This document shows positions 1-11,787 of a DNA stretch of 64,000 nt, piece after piece. Under the pieces are notes generated by a model. It saw nothing but the letters and a program-made list of their open reading frames with translations. It ran no database searches and had not been told where the DNA came from. Within the stretch, counting starts at the first letter, position 1. The number at the start of each line of letters is the position of its first letter. The DNA is from Taudactylus pleione (Eukaryota > Chordata > Amphibia > Anura > Myobatrachidae). The translations under genes and the position numbers were made by a program. The stretch lies in NCBI GenBank assembly GCA_031769625.1, contig JAUIMM010000017.1, positions 366,501 through 430,500 on the forward strand, in the 5' to 3' direction.

Positions 1-587
1 AGTCCATGCCAGGCTTTACCAGCAGTGGAACACTCAGCAGTATCCCCACTGCTTATCCCCCATTGGGTAATCCTAGTTCCCCTGCAACCAGTCAGATAAC
101 TGCTAAAGAAGGGTCTAGTGGTGGCAAAGAAGGAAGTGGAGGGCGAGATAAATACAGTGAAGGAAGAGGGCGTCACGGGGAAGGACATCGTCATGGTGAC
201 AGAGGTGGACACCGCCATGGAGAGGGACATCGTCATTCCAGCGGTGGCCGGCATGGGGAGAGCCGTAATGGGGCAGAGGGAAGAAGAGATAGTGATGGGC
301 GGAGAGAGAGCTCCCGAGATAGTGAAGGAAGGAGAGAGAGCTCTCGCGACAGGGAAGACAGTCGGAGAGATAGCTTTGGTGATGGACGTAGAGAAAGCTC
401 CCGTGACGGAGGAGAAAACCGGAGAGAAAGCTCACGAGATGGAGAAAGTCGCAAAGAGAGCTCACGAGATGGAGAAAGTCGCAGAGAAGTTGCCCGGGAT
501 GATGGAGAAAGTCGAAAAGAAGAAAAGAGTGAAACTTTTGCAGTGCCAGATCCTCCAAAGCGGAAGAAGAGTAGATGGGACAGTTAA
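1..587 (+). CDS. ddx42: Last coding exon of DDX42-like RNA helicase (partial, C-terminus)
   Basis: An open frame enters from the left edge (codon boundary at base 3) and ends at TAA 585-587. The roughly 194 visible residues are low-complexity: first a Ser/Pro/Thr stretch, then repeated RHGE/GHRHG units, then repeated R-R/K-E-S-S-R-D-G-E units, and finally a lysine-rich tail ending KRKKSRWDS. From memory of the family, this His/Arg/Gly/Ser-rich tail is that of DDX42 (SF3b125), a DEAD-box helicase of U2 snRNP/SF3b. The helicase core would lie left of the window. The 3' UTR and poly(A) signal follow directly. The gene converges with the PTH receptor on the minus strand. Another SR-like splicing protein cannot be excluded without a search. 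The upstream intron/exon boundary is not visible. Confidence 0.75.
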   Translation, partial: SMPGFTSSGTLSSIPTAYPPLGNPSSPATSQITAKEGSSGGKEGSGGRDKYSEGRGRHGEGHRHGDRGGHRHGEGHRHSSGGRHGESRNGAEGRRDSDGRRESSRDSEGRRESSRDREDSRRDSFGDGRRESSRDGGENRRESSRDGESRKESSRDGESRREVARDDGESRKEEKSETFAVPDPPKRKKSRWDS

Positions 588-1030
588 ATTCAGCCACAAA
601 TTCCAGACTGGATTTTGCAGATGTTGCTAATGCTGTGTGTCTTTGTTCTTGTTTTGCTTGCTTTTGGAGGACGCTTGAAGTCCACTGTTGGAATCCCAAA
701 GTGAATGTTAGTCAAATTTATATTCTGTCCTGTTTTAATAACACAATATGAATTTGCTAGTAACAGCTGTTTCCCCACCACACAGTTAAAAGAGGAGTTC
801 CTCTATCCATAAGCTTCTTTGTGTAGAGCATTTTTATTCAAACCATCCCTGTTGGTTTCCTGTGCTCCATAAAATACACATAGATGGAGCATTTCCAATG
901 ACTGCCAGTTTCACTTCAGTCTCCAAACTGTGTTTAGTTTTTCTGTATATAACAATTTTTTTTCTTTACCATGTAACAACTTGTTCTCATTTCACAAACT
1001 GTGATTAAAAGAAAATCTGTTTTGTTTTGA
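588..1030 (+). other. 3' UTR of ddx42-like gene
   Basis: The AT-rich, non-coding stretch after the TAA stop runs to an ATTAAA hexamer at 1004-1009. It is followed by a TG-rich stretch near 1018-1034, as expected downstream of a cleavage site. No repeat was recognised inside it. Confidence 0.65.
1004..1009 (+). terminator. ATTAAA polyadenylation signal for ddx42-like mRNA
   Basis: ATTAAA is the commonest variant of the vertebrate poly(A) hexamer. It lies about 417 nt after the stop, with TGTTTTGTTTTGATGTGG-type sequence immediately downstream. Confidence 0.6.
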
Positions 1031-1094
1031 TGTGGTCCCTGTTTTTCTCCCATCTGAAATATGTAACCTTTGACCTTTCATTATTCCCTTAAAG

Positions 1095-1257
1095 CAGAGG
1101 TTCCTAAACTCCTCCATTACATTCCAGGTTTTAAGGATATCCATGCTTGAGCCCAGATGGTTAAATCAAATTGACTGAGGTACTAATTAAGTCACCTGTG
1201 CTCAAGCATGGATATCCTTAAAGCCTGGACTATAATGGCGGAGTTTGGGATTTTCTG
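1095..1257. mobile_element. hAT-type MITE (palindromic), copy 1
   Basis: The termini are CAGAGGTTCCTAAACTCC on the left and, inverted, CAGAAAATCCCAAACTCC on the right. The interior is also palindromic (GGATATCCATGCTTGAG on one arm, CTCAAGCATGGATATCC on the other). Flanks are CCTTAAAG and CCCTAAAG, an 8-bp target duplication with one mismatch, which fits the hAT superfamily. A second copy lies at 11844-12019 with the centre inverted. Confidence 0.75.
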
Positions 1258-2399
1258 CCCTAAAGATTACACATATTATCTGTCATCTTACCCAGAAGAG
1301 GATCATTGCAGCATCTTCTGCTAATTTTACATTGTTTAAAATCTTTTTTGAAAAAGATACTCCAACCGCTGTCTCCCCACCATCCACATATCACATTACA
1401 CAGCAGCAAAAAGGATGTATAGAAAGACTGCTCTGCATACCTATTAACTTACTTAACTGCAGGCTTGGAGCACTTATTAGAATTGTAAGGGGAGGTAGGG
1501 ATAAGTCTGTAAACTGATTGGGCTGGTGGAAGATAATGTTTATTGGGGAACTGCTTTAAATACAAATATACACTATTTTGCACAGGTGTATTTTGTGGGA
1601 AAGTTACCAGGAAAGATGCAGTGTACATGCATACCCGTTTCCAGCAGTATATGAGCTGCTAGACTAGACCCTGCAATAGACTGCGCTTCCGTATCTCCAT
1701 AAAGTGATGTTGCAGTGTTTAGTACCCATATTGTCTCAAATTCACAAACATATATTTGGTTTTATATATGCTTACAACTATATGCAGATGTAAATAAATA
1801 TTTACTTTTGAGACTACTCCTGTGTAAACCCCGGGCAGTGAACAGTGACCATGAAGGGGCTGCCATGATCTTTTCCTTTTAGGAAGATGTTACATCATGG
1901 ACAGTTTGGGGGGTAGATGTTCTATTTGCTATACCTACCTGTACAATACTAAACCTACAATACTGCATCACAACTAACCTGATTATAGGCTGTCATAGTT
2001 TAGAAAATAACACCTGGCTTTTGCAGATAATAAAGGCTGAGGCTACAGTAACTGCAGGGGTAAGCGATATATTTTACTTAGGAGTAGTATTAGTCATAGG
2101 TTTCTATGGCAGTATGAGCAGAGCAAGATGTATGCCTCAGAGTACTGTAAATGCAGTGCTGCTGCACCTAATCATATCTTCCTATCCACTTATTGTCCTT
2201 TGATACTAATAAACTATGCATTTTCTTAATTATAATGTAAATGAAAAATGAAGATATACAGTATATACAGCTGATTTTTGGAGGAGCTGTCCCTGCCGCA
2301 GGGAATTGGATACTTGATTATCAGAGGCCACACTGCCCCTGTTGATGAATAGGTCCCTAAGTGTATAATCCCTTTTTTGTTTATTTGAGGGACTCGTAA
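1258..2399. other. Intergenic stretch without recognised features
   Basis: Short open frames occur (for example 1245-1517 and 2021-2203), but none resembles a known domain and none has splice-site support. No repeat family was recognised. Confidence 0.5.
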
Positions 2400-2571
2400 G
2401 GGGTATATTTACTAAAGTGAGAGTTTTTAGAAATAGAGATGTTGCCCTTAGCAACCAATCAGATTCTACTTAACATTTAAATGGCACCTTCTAGAAGATA
2501 ATAGCTAGAAGATTGGTTGCTATAGGCAACATCTCCACTTCTAAAAACTCTCACTTAGGTAAATATACCCC
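2400..2571. mobile_element. Palindromic MITE with GGGGTATATTTAC termini
   Basis: The left end GGGGTATATTTACTAAAGTG and the right end, inverted GGGGTATATTTACCTAAGTG, pair over about 50 bp, including GTTGCC...AGCAACCAATC against GATTGGTTGCTATAGGCAAC. A fragment of the same family lies near 15334-15435. The superfamily is not determined because no clear target duplication was found. Confidence 0.7.
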
Positions 2572-2770
2572 AAAGTGAGGAGTTTTGCACCAAGATATCT
2601 AGATTTATTCTAGGTCACATTATATTAATGTCTGGGCTAGTCTTGCTGTATTCATTCTATAATGTCTGAAAAGGGACCAATTCTAAAGCGCCTTAGCCTG
2701 ATTGAGGGGGCTGGTACTTTTGTTTGGCACCTTTAATATGTGAAATACAAAACAAATAGCAGAATCAAGA

Positions 2771-5470
2771 TACCCAGGGTGCAGCCTGCAAAGTGGAGGA
2801 CTGTTTCACGCACATGTTTTTAAGGGCAGCTGAGATGGTGGAGCAGTCCATTGCTGCGCAGAATGGTTTTGCTGCAGGTCTTAGAGAACCCTTGACAACC
2901 CTTCTTCAGCTTTGCCTGGTCCAGACTCTGTCCTTGGAGCCAGTCAGAAAGGTTGCTACAAGGTCTTTGGCTAACGCCCAAAAAGAGCCAATGTAGGCCA
3001 AGACTTTGTAGAATTCTGTTTTGGAATTAGCATGCTCTTCTTTTTCATTGGAAACATTCCTTGCAGTTTAGAGTTTGCACTAGCAGGTAACTCAAGTCTA
3101 CTTAGGCAAGAAATTTGACTGTATTGTCTTTGAAGGAAGGTGAGCTGTCTGGGTGACTCAGATTCAGAAGATCCTGCTGGGTTTAAGGTGTAAACCTTTG
3201 GAATTTGGTGCATTAACAAACAGTATGGCAGTCCATTGGATTCTGGACATGTTTGATCAGTATAATTAACAAGTTTTCGATGCATGTTTTTCTCCTTTCC
3301 CTCATCTTCCTATTTATCTGAGCTTCATGGGGAGACGTGTGATAAACAGGATAAGAAATTTACTTACTCCACATATGTTTCCCATGGTGTATCAGTTGAA
3401 CATAGGCTAAATGGGAACAAGCATAAAAGGTGGATAATCCACTCTTCTCATTTCCTCGGCAGCTATATTTAGGGATGGCACTGACCTAAATGTCAAAATG
3501 ATTTAAAGATTCCACTGCTTAAGACAAGTGGGACTCGTCCTCAAGATGTATATTAAAACAGCAGAAGTTCAAATAGAGGAGAAACTTACCTAGATGTGTT
3601 TCCCATGTTTCTTCCTGGGGATGGGGCTGGCTTAATAAATGATTGTGCTACGCTGGGGAACATGCTCTAACATCTGGCACCTACTGACTCGTTATTGTCC
3701 CTTGTAAGAGGTTTGTTCCTTTCAAATGATGTGACCCTGAGAAATTATTCTCTGGAGATCATCTATGAAAACCATGTGCTGGGCTAGAACAAGGCTGAAT
3801 CTCTTATAGTTCATGATTCAGGCAAGATGCTTCCAGTGTGTCTACTCTCAGCTGTAAAATAGGCCAGCTGCAGAGAGGCTGAGCTTGTTTCTTTTAGAAC
3901 GTCATCCAGGTGTAGTATGACAATTGCTCCTCTTGATCTGAAAACTTCTGCCATTGCCACCATGTTTTTTGTTAAATACCTCTGGAGCTGTAGTAAATCT
4001 GAATGGGATTTTCCCTCTGCCAATCTGATTAAGCTAATGTCCCTTGCTGACTGCAATAAGGAAATAGGCATTCCTTATTTTCATGGCATTGACAACCAAA
4101 CATAGACATTCCTTCTGAATCTGACCACCCACAGTAGCATGTTCAGGGGTTTCAGATTTAGGATAGTACAAAAAGTTAAGTTTTCTGTACAAGGAATAAT
4201 GACCCAAGCCTTCCTGCTCTTTTGGGAATATTCACTGGATGGTGCCTTCTCTCAGAAAAAAGGTTGAAAAGAAATGATTGGGTGAAGGCCCTAAGAGGTC
4301 ACAGATACAACTTTATTCTATAATGCCCCTGACACATATCGGAAGAAGATATAATCCACTGGTCCAGAAATAGAAGAGATTGGTTCTTACCACAGACTTT
4401 TAAGAGTGGAAATTATCACATCATGCTATCTTATTGTCAGTAGGCTCAAGCCATGGACACGTGCTAGCTCAGCCTTCTCAGTACTTGGATTACATCCATA
4501 TTGTGCAAAGGAAAAGCCGTTCTAAGGGCTTCCTCTCATTTTTTCCCTCTGACACAAAAGAAAAAAAATTCACACCTGGCGATGCCGGCAACGATGGCCG
4601 GGGCCATGCTGCATTCAGCAGCATGGCATTGCTAACGATATCCCCAGATTGAGCTGCATGTACAGACAACTGTGAATATCGTTCGTAGTCAAATTCATAC
4701 ACACTGGATGATTTGAACGCTATATCGTTTCAATGTTATCATTCATAAAAATCGTCCAGTCTGTATGAGCCTTTATTCTGGGCCAAAAATACAGACCCAC
4801 TGAAATGTAAATCTTCCAGAGGCCTTTTGGATTCCATATCCGCCTCCCAGAACTCAAGCCTAAACCAAGATTCTGGAAGGATTGAGAGCAGACAATAACA
4901 GTTTCTACCAATTATGCTAATGATTTATGTGCATGGGGCAACAATTCTAATCTGGGTGATCCAGATTGTAGACCCACAATGATTAGTTCAGCCCACTTTT
5001 TGATCACGTTATTTCCCAAGTGTCTACTAGAACAGTTTTCAGAATGGTACCTGTAGGGGCAAAGATTGACTTTAAAATCCCTTCACATTTCCTATCCATG
5101 CTCTCTCTTTTGCACTTGGAATAGGGGTGGATTTAGCCAAATGGTCAATAGGGGCATCCACTTTAGGTTCAGTATTCCATTTGCTCTACTTGTTTTCCAC
5201 GAAGGGGTAACTAAAACAAATCCTCACTGGACCTGAGACTGCCTATGCGGTTTTGGCCATGCCTCACCCAAAAAGTTCTGCCACCCTGAGAAAGGAAAGA
5301 AAAGAGACTGTGTTTCTTTTTGACCAAGAAAACTTCCAAAAAAATCAAGTCCCACTAAGTATTGAAATTTTGGTAAATCGCTAACCCAAAATCCTTGATA
5401 CCCAGTCAACTGGAGGAATCATCCGCCCATTCGGAGAGGTCCTCATGGTCTAAGGCTCTCACCTTTCTGC
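2771..5470 (-). mobile_element. Degenerate DIRS-like retrotransposon (reverse transcriptase remnant)
   Basis: Reading the minus strand near 4050-3860, two shifted frames give IPFRFTTAPEVFNK and then MVAMAEVFRSRG...HLDDVL. Together these follow the DIRS/gypsy-type RT pattern of LPFGLxxAPRxFTK, about 20 residues, then YLDD (catalytic motif, here HLDD). Upstream on the same strand (4400-4270), a QWI...C.GHYRI-like stretch precedes it. Stops and frameshifts are frequent, so the copy is old and inactive. Outer limits are approximate and no terminal repeats were delimited. DIRS is favoured over gypsy by the APRVFTK-like block, but this is a by-eye call. Confidence 0.5.
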
Positions 5471-6279
5471 GCGAAGGATGGTTCTAAATCAGAATCCTGC
5501 CAACTACAAGACGTGCTACAGGAATCTTTCCAGTCACAAAGACACTCAGCCGAAACCATTTTATTTTTATTTATTTTTGTCTTTTTATTTAAGCACACTG
5601 CATTTCAAAAAAAACTGTGCACAACATGGTTACATGAAAAAGGAGCAATATAAAAACAGTATGTGAAGAGAAACTATAAATGGAACATCTGTGTTCAAAG
5701 TATAAGAATACCAAACATACAATAAAAAAAGCTGCTAATAGCAGTAAAAGAAATGGTCCCAGGAGGGGGCAAAGCTCATCATCCTGATGACCTATCCAAC
5801 TTCCTTCTTAATATTAAGTTCAACTAGGAAGAATTGGGAGGATCATTTGCTACCATCCTGAGTTTATACCAAGAGGTATGCTAGAGACCTCTATGGATTT
5901 GAGATCTAGTGGAGAATGCAAGGATGTCAATATAGCTCTCCCATACCTCAAAAATGAAACCTGTACATCTCTTTTTTTTTCCCACAATGTCTCCACCCAG
6001 TCCATTTTGAATACACAGCCGCCAGCATTTCACTCCCATTGCAATTTGTTCCTTAAATAGAGAAAAGGAGGGAGGCTCCCTTTTGATCCAGTTATGAAGA
6101 ATTGTCTTTCTTCCAGCTGCACATTTTTTTTATTACCCCAGGTAAGTCACTTTCTCTCGGGGAAAGCCCCTAAACCAGGCTAAATGGGACATTACAAACT
6201 GACTTTAGGCATAATTCTGTATTAATGATCAGAAACATCTGACTAAAGGTCAGTCCCATAAACAATTAAAAATATCTGC
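5471..6279. other. Intergenic stretch without recognised features
   Basis: AT-rich sequence with short A and T runs. No domain-bearing frame and no clear repeat boundaries were seen. Confidence 0.4.
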
Positions 6280-6940
6280 ATCACTTTGATTACATTTAGG
6301 TAGCCACTGTATCATACCTGTTTATTGTGGAATTGTCCACTACCTCTCTGGGGAATGTATAATCTATGGTAATGGCTTTAAGCATTGGCAGAGGTTGTCC
6401 TAATATGTTATCAAGAGAGTTGTACCAATCAAGGACAGAAAAAGCTCTAATAGTCCTGCTGATATAATACTGTGCCTGCAGAAAGGCCATCAGGTAAGCC
6501 ATCAAAACGTTATATTTATCAAATGCTTCCGCAAATGTTAATGGTCTCTTATGCTGTTTACACCCCCAGCTGCCATATCGTGAAGGGGGAAAGAAGCCAT
6601 GCTGTCTTGAAAATCAGGGTTATATAGAAATTGTAAATGTAATGATTTCTGTGCATCCAAATTAACTTTATAATGCAGAATATGCCAGAGTTTATGCATA
6701 ATCCTCAATAAAGTGTTATCTCTAAAGTCTGGAGAAATCTCCTGGTGATGATGGTGAAGGAAAGTCTTAAGGTTCAGGAGATGAACAATGTTCTGTTCCA
6801 GCTCAGTACAGGTGTAAGTTTCACTATCATCTAGCCAATCACTCACATACCACAGAAATTGCTGTTCATGCCACAGCAATGCTGGAGCTTGCTCTTCATT
6901 ATGGAATTGTGGTGGGATTTGCCAACCATGACAGAGGTGC
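6280..6940 (-). mobile_element. L1/Tx1-like LINE fragment, C-terminal part of ORF2
   Basis: Minus-strand frames at 6879-6538 and 6505-6296, joined by one frameshift near 6540, carry RIMHKLWHILHYKVNL, then FLYNPDFQDS, then GGV.SIRDH, then FAEAFDKYNV, and then LQAQYYI. This is the order seen after the RT domain in L1/Tx1-type ORF2 proteins (NP.F, G(I/V)..I.DL, F..L...Y, F...Q..YYI). The copy is truncated and frameshifted. The clade is uncertain. Confidence 0.6.
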
Positions 6941-8227
6941 TATATGATGGACCAGTACAGACATGGCACTGTCCCTAGTGCTATTCTCTCTGTCATGTCA
7001 TTCCCTTGTGTGGACCCAGTTACTGATTCCGAGATGTATGTAATGACGATTTTTACACAGATCGAGGGATTGTATGCCATTGCGAATGCGTATAAGCTGC
7101 ACTGAACACCCGCTGCAATTGTCTTGTGATTCCACACATGCACAGAGAGCCCATTTGCAAAGTGAGTGACAGATAGTCAGCATTTAGGGGAGGTAATGGG
7201 GTGGTCAGAAAAATGCAGTTGTGTCTTAACGTTTAAATGCCATTATGTGGGAAGGCATATATTAACCATTGCAATTACATACACAGCATGAGAGCCCTTT
7301 GCGTGTCAGCAGAGCTGCAGTGTTTGTAGCTGGTTAGACTTTCCGCAAGGCCAAGATGGCTGCTTGATGTGCGACGATGTTACCAATATGTACGCAGGTA
7401 AGCAACATCGTACGCAGATGAAAAGGCAGGTGGTCGTACTTATGCTCGGGTAAGCTTTGGAACTATTAGCATAACTACTGCATTCTGTGCAAAATTGCAG
7501 CTGCGATCGCGTTAGCGTCCACCTCTGAATCGGGCGACCAATCCATAAATAGCAGACCCCATCTGTCTCAGTAGACTGCTGCAAGACCTGTCTCAGGCCA
7601 TCATATGGAGAGATGGGCTGTCACACATCCCAGAGTGTGGCTCCCCCCTTACTATATCCGCAGATGACACCCTACCTCTTCCAAGAGCATTTAGAAAGAG
7701 GGGTGTAAGAGATTAAGTGCTTGACTTGCACTTTGCTTGACCCCCTCATTATATAAATGAGGAAAAAAAACATGTTGCTAGAAGGAGCCCTATTGCTTTG
7801 AGCACAAAACTATAATGGAACTCCTATTGGTGCATGTGTATATATGGGAGGAGCCAAAGTACTAACAAGTTCTAGTTTACCTTTAGTGCTTAATCCTGTA
7901 CCAGCAGCCTCTATAACCCATAGTTAGTATTTTTCCCCAAATAGGATGAAAGGGGTTTTCTTTTCCATAAAACATATAACGTTATATATCTTTATTTCAT
8001 GAATGTGTTCAGATAATGGTGGCAGCATACATAATTTAGAGAAATATAATGTATGTTAATGAAGCAGTAAGCCTTCATTTGACACACACTTTTAAATGGA
8101 GGTAATAATTATATGTATTAACTCCTGAACCTCCAGTCTTTAAAAATTATATTATAAGGTACAGTGTTCAGGTAATTGGCAGGAGTGATTTATGTAGAAA
8201 ACAATACCAAGAGATGTTGGAACAAAC
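6941..8227. other. Intergenic stretch, probably old repeats
   Basis: No coding frame is supported. Around 7490-7550, GCTGCGATCGCGTT and CCTCTGAATCGGGCG resemble the right end of the CTGATTCAG foldback family described at 8231, but a partner end was not delimited. Confidence 0.3.
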
Positions 8228-8230
8228 AAA

Positions 8231-10421
8231 GGGTCTGATTCAGTAAGGATTACACACACAGTCTCGATGCGAAGATAAGATAATGATTGCAATTGCAATG
8301 TCATCGCAGCCTAACATAAGGACGCCCACTTTACCTTACACACATCCATAATACTTAGCAAGACTGCGAAACCATCGGTAATATCGAGTACCATCACAGC
8401 CTCACGCACACTTGCACAAGGTCTGACCTTACTCAGAAATTGCTAACCTCATTGCATGCAGTGAAAGCCCAAGCTGCGTATGCCATCGCAGTGGCTAATT
8501 TATGCACATCCCTGTAACAGCGTTCAAACGCACTGGCACGCCTGTGTTTTGCAATCCATCCCTCCATCACCATCCCCAAACGGTACTTCCTGTCAATCAC
8601 TCTGTGATGGGTCTGTGTAGTCACTGCAATTGCAGCCCTAATCGCAGTGGAGTATTTGTGTACGTGCACTGCGATGCATGCGCAGAATGCAACAATCAGC
8701 CGATTGTGCGCGTAATCGCAATTGCGAGGAGAGAAAAAAAAAGTTACCACACTTGCAGGAAATATCAAATCAGAATTAAATAATAATAAAAGATAGGTAC
8801 CCCATCAAACACTTGAAAAGTGGAACTAATGTTATTTCTTAATATTTAAAGATATGCCATAAAAAGAATAATAAAAAACAAAATCTTTTAATAGTAATAA
8901 TAATAAGAATTATATTAAAGACAGTAATTGCAAATAGTGTAACACAATAATGAAATGATTTAGTGTAGCCGTGTCCGGCTATTTTAAAAGAAAAAACAAT
9001 AATAAATAATACAAAATGTTTTATTCTTCTTTCCTAAACTGTTCTCTGTAGGTGTTGTAGTCAAAAAACGATATATCCGGCCACCATGTAGCTTGTTTGG
9101 TGTATCTGTATAAATTGGTGATTTTGGACTCGCTGTTGCTTATAATAATCCCTGTGGTATGGGAAGCCTCTGAAGAAATCCTGAATGGAAGAAACGCGTT
9201 AGAAACATACATATCTCTTCCTAAACAGTGTTTTTTTCTGGTGATCCTACTAAGCTCTGTATAACCCCCTGGTATTCCTTTGATCACTGCTGCTACTAAG
9301 GACTGTGGGCAATAACGCAAGCACCTGAAACGGCTTGGCCGCCAGCTATAGAGGCACAGCTCCCCGCTCACCACACGTGCGGGAGTTCCCGGCACGGCAA
9401 CGCTACTGCTTGGGTCTCGTCGCAAGCCCGATGGTCTTGACCATCGCGACCATCATTTTGGCCGCTCGCTATAGCTGTGGGTGGTCACCCACAGCTATGC
9501 GAGCGGCCAGGAGGCCGCTCTTAAATTCAGAGGGACGGCCCTGATTCAGAGCGAGCGCTCTGTCAGAGCGTCCGGCTCTGAATCAGGGCCTAGGAACGAT
9601 ATTTTGTGGAACATTTATATAAGGTGCAAATACACACAAGTGATAAGTGGCTTCCCATACCACAGGGATTATAAACAACAGCGGGTCCAAAATCACCAAC
9701 TTGTACAGATACACTAAACAAGCTACATATTGGCCGGATATATAGTTTTTTTTACTACAACACCTACTGAGAACTGTTTAGGAAAGAAGAATAAAACATT
9801 TTGGATTATTTATTTATTTTTAAAATAGCCGGACACGGCTACACTAAATCAACAGTAAAAAACATCCTGGTTTTTTATTACCAAAGAGCTCATAGTGGTT
9901 ACTTTTGATATGTGATCTGTCTACATAGAGAGAAACATTGTTTCTATATTCTATCTAGAGAGCTTTTAGCAGCTGTTTTGGAACTGTTATTACATTTATG
10001 TATAACAGTTTAAGGAAAAGCAACATTGTGTTACACTATTTGCAAATACTGTCTTTAATAACATTCTTATTATTACTATTAAAAGATTTTGTTTTTTTTA
10101 TTATACTTCTTTTTATGGCATCTATCTTTAAATATTAAGAAATAACATTAGTTCCACTTTCAAGTGTTTGATGGAGTACCTATCTTTTATTATTATTTAA
10201 TTCCTATCTGATATTCCCTGCAAGCACGGTAAGTTCTTTCTCTCTTTGTACGTCACTGGCTAGCAACCATAATTACTGCAGCTAAGGAAATTGTCAGAAA
10301 TATATGAAAGAGTTTGTTATTAGATCTTATCACATTATATATCTGTATTCTGCTTCGAAGCGCCGAGGCTATATATTTCTATCTGTGTAATCGCAATTGT
10401 GATCGGTAGTGAATCAAGCCC
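8231..10421. mobile_element. 2.2 kb composite foldback element, GGGTCTGATTCAG termini
   Basis: It begins GGGTCTGATTCAG and ends GAATCAAGCCC, flanked by AAA on each side (8228-8230 and 10422-10424). Inside, two arms of several hundred bp pair. For example, GATAGGTACCCCATCAAACAC at 8795 and AGCCGTGTCCGGCTATTTT at 8967 reappear inverted near 10170 and 9822, and GTGGTATGGGAAGCC at 9151 reappears near 9650. At the centre (about 9460-9600) is a smaller palindrome with CTATAGCTGTGGGTGG and GGCTCTGAATCAGGGCC. The right arm has about 170 bp of extra sequence (roughly 9856-10025). No transposase was found. Confidence 0.7.
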
Positions 10422-10574
10422 AAATACATCTTAAATTAGACGTATTCCTTATTTGCCATATTCTTTCAAAATAAATTTCATCCTTGTCCAGAAATCGTCT
10501 TTTTACCACCATTATAGTTTAGATATTGCCGTTTTATGTAGGTGACAAAATCAGTTGATTAATTTTTAATTTAA

Positions 10575-10962
10575 AGGCCCCTATACATTAGACGATATTT
10601 TGAACGATTTGGCCGATTCCGACACATCGGAAAGACAAATCGTTCAAATCGTCCAGTGCGTACACACTATGCGCGCTCCTGTGGCATCGTTTGTCACATC
10701 TTCAGATCTTTTGTACATGCAGAAAGATCTGTCAATCTCGTTAATGATTCCCCGCAGATCGTGCAGTGTGTACGCTCTACCAAATGACGAGGCGATATGG
10801 TTGCATTATATAGTTAACAATCTAACCACCAAACAACGCACGATATATCGTTTGGTCGTTAGATTAGATTGCATAGTGTGTATGCACTAGATAATTTCCC
10901 AGGAGTTCAGGGGAAATCATTGACGATATTGCATCGTTTGCAAGTCGTCTAATGTGTGCCTA
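10575..10962. mobile_element. MITE of the GTACACA/ACGAT family
   Basis: The left end (AGGCCCCTATACATTAGACG) and the right end (TAATGTGTGCCTAG) are imperfect inverted repeats. The interior is rich in ATCGT-type palindromes and phrases such as CAGTGCGTACACAC. Related copies lie at 12104, 12776, 16326, 22143 and 62108. Confidence 0.55.
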
Positions 10963-11487
10963 GATTTAGAAAAATAGTTGCATCGAATTAGACTCATCAG
11001 GCTCTTTCAGTGGGTACAAACCATGATGACGCAGAAGAGAGTATTGCAATAACAAAAAGAGCAAAAAAGAAATTGTTACTTTAGTCATTTAGGAGAGTGT
11101 TACCGAACTGTTGTTACTATGTACAGCCAGAAAAGATAACTTGACAGCACTCACTACATCTTTAGACCCAGAGAGGTTGAACGGTCACCGTCATCTTTGG
11201 ACCATGAGGAGCTGAAGCAGGAGCCTGTAGCTTAAATTGGCAAATATTTGCATAGCCCATGGAGAATGTTGAAATGATATAAGCTGCATTCAATAAAATA
11301 GCTCAAATAATGGTCTTGGCCATAAAGCACTGGTGGGGGGGGGGGGGGGGTTTGAATATTGAAATAGCACTGCATCTTCATAAGCGCTTTAAATAGGTTA
11401 CTAACAAATCGCATTCGTTCAATCCACTTTGACTTTACAGGTTCAGAGAACACTAGTACTTTCATTATTTGGGAGACATGCTTATTG
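10963..11487 (-). other. Likely 3' UTR of the PTH receptor plus flank
   Basis: This lies directly after the receptor stop codon on the minus strand. It has no coding frame and no recognised repeat except an 18-base G run near 11334-11351. The poly(A) site could not be placed. Confidence 0.4.
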
Positions 11488-11787
11488 TTACGATTTCTTG
11501 GAGGCCGCACAAGTCTGATCGGTGGTGCCCTCTTTGCTGTTCCCCCCTTGTAGTGGGCTGTTGTCTGATGGTGAGGTACTTGAGAAGTATCCCGGCAGGT
11601 AGGAAGAGTGAATTGGTACTGGTAGCTGTTTGCCTCTGGCTGTCATGCTTAGACAGACACTGTTTGTGGTGTGGGACAACACTCCTCCATAATGACAACT
11701 GCCTCCGGTGCTAGTTATGCGAGATTTTTGTTTAAGATCCAGGGATAAGCTCCTGCGATGCCAGAACTTACGTACCTCTGCCTGCAC
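11488..11787 (-). CDS. pth3r: PTH receptor exon 13 (T exon): C-terminal tail and stop
   Basis: The acceptor CTGTAG precedes GTG CAG GCA GAG. The exon encodes residues 421-519, starting [21 protein letters not shown] (the juxtamembrane helix-8 segment typical of PTH receptors) and ending in TAA at 11490-11488. The tail contains [14 protein letters not shown] and SSYLPGY, is Ser/Thr-rich (candidate GRK/arrestin sites by family knowledge), and ends AASKKS. It therefore lacks the ETVM-type PDZ ligand of mammalian PTH1R. Confidence 0.93.
   Translation of the reverse strand: MQAEVRKFWHRRSLSLDLKQKSRITSTGGSCHYGGVLSHTTNSVCLSMTARGKQLPVPIHSSYLPGYFSSTSPSDNSPLQGGNSKEGTTDQTCAASKKS

Noticed and set aside
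115..699. Long open frame on the minus strand and a second plus-strand frame over the ddx42 exon
   Set aside because: Shadows created by the repetitive RHG/ESSRD coding sequence. The plus frame ending KRKKSRWDS has the recognisable product.
11334..11351. G run as a possible regulatory element
   Set aside because: A single homopolymer in a probable 3' UTR, with no supporting context.
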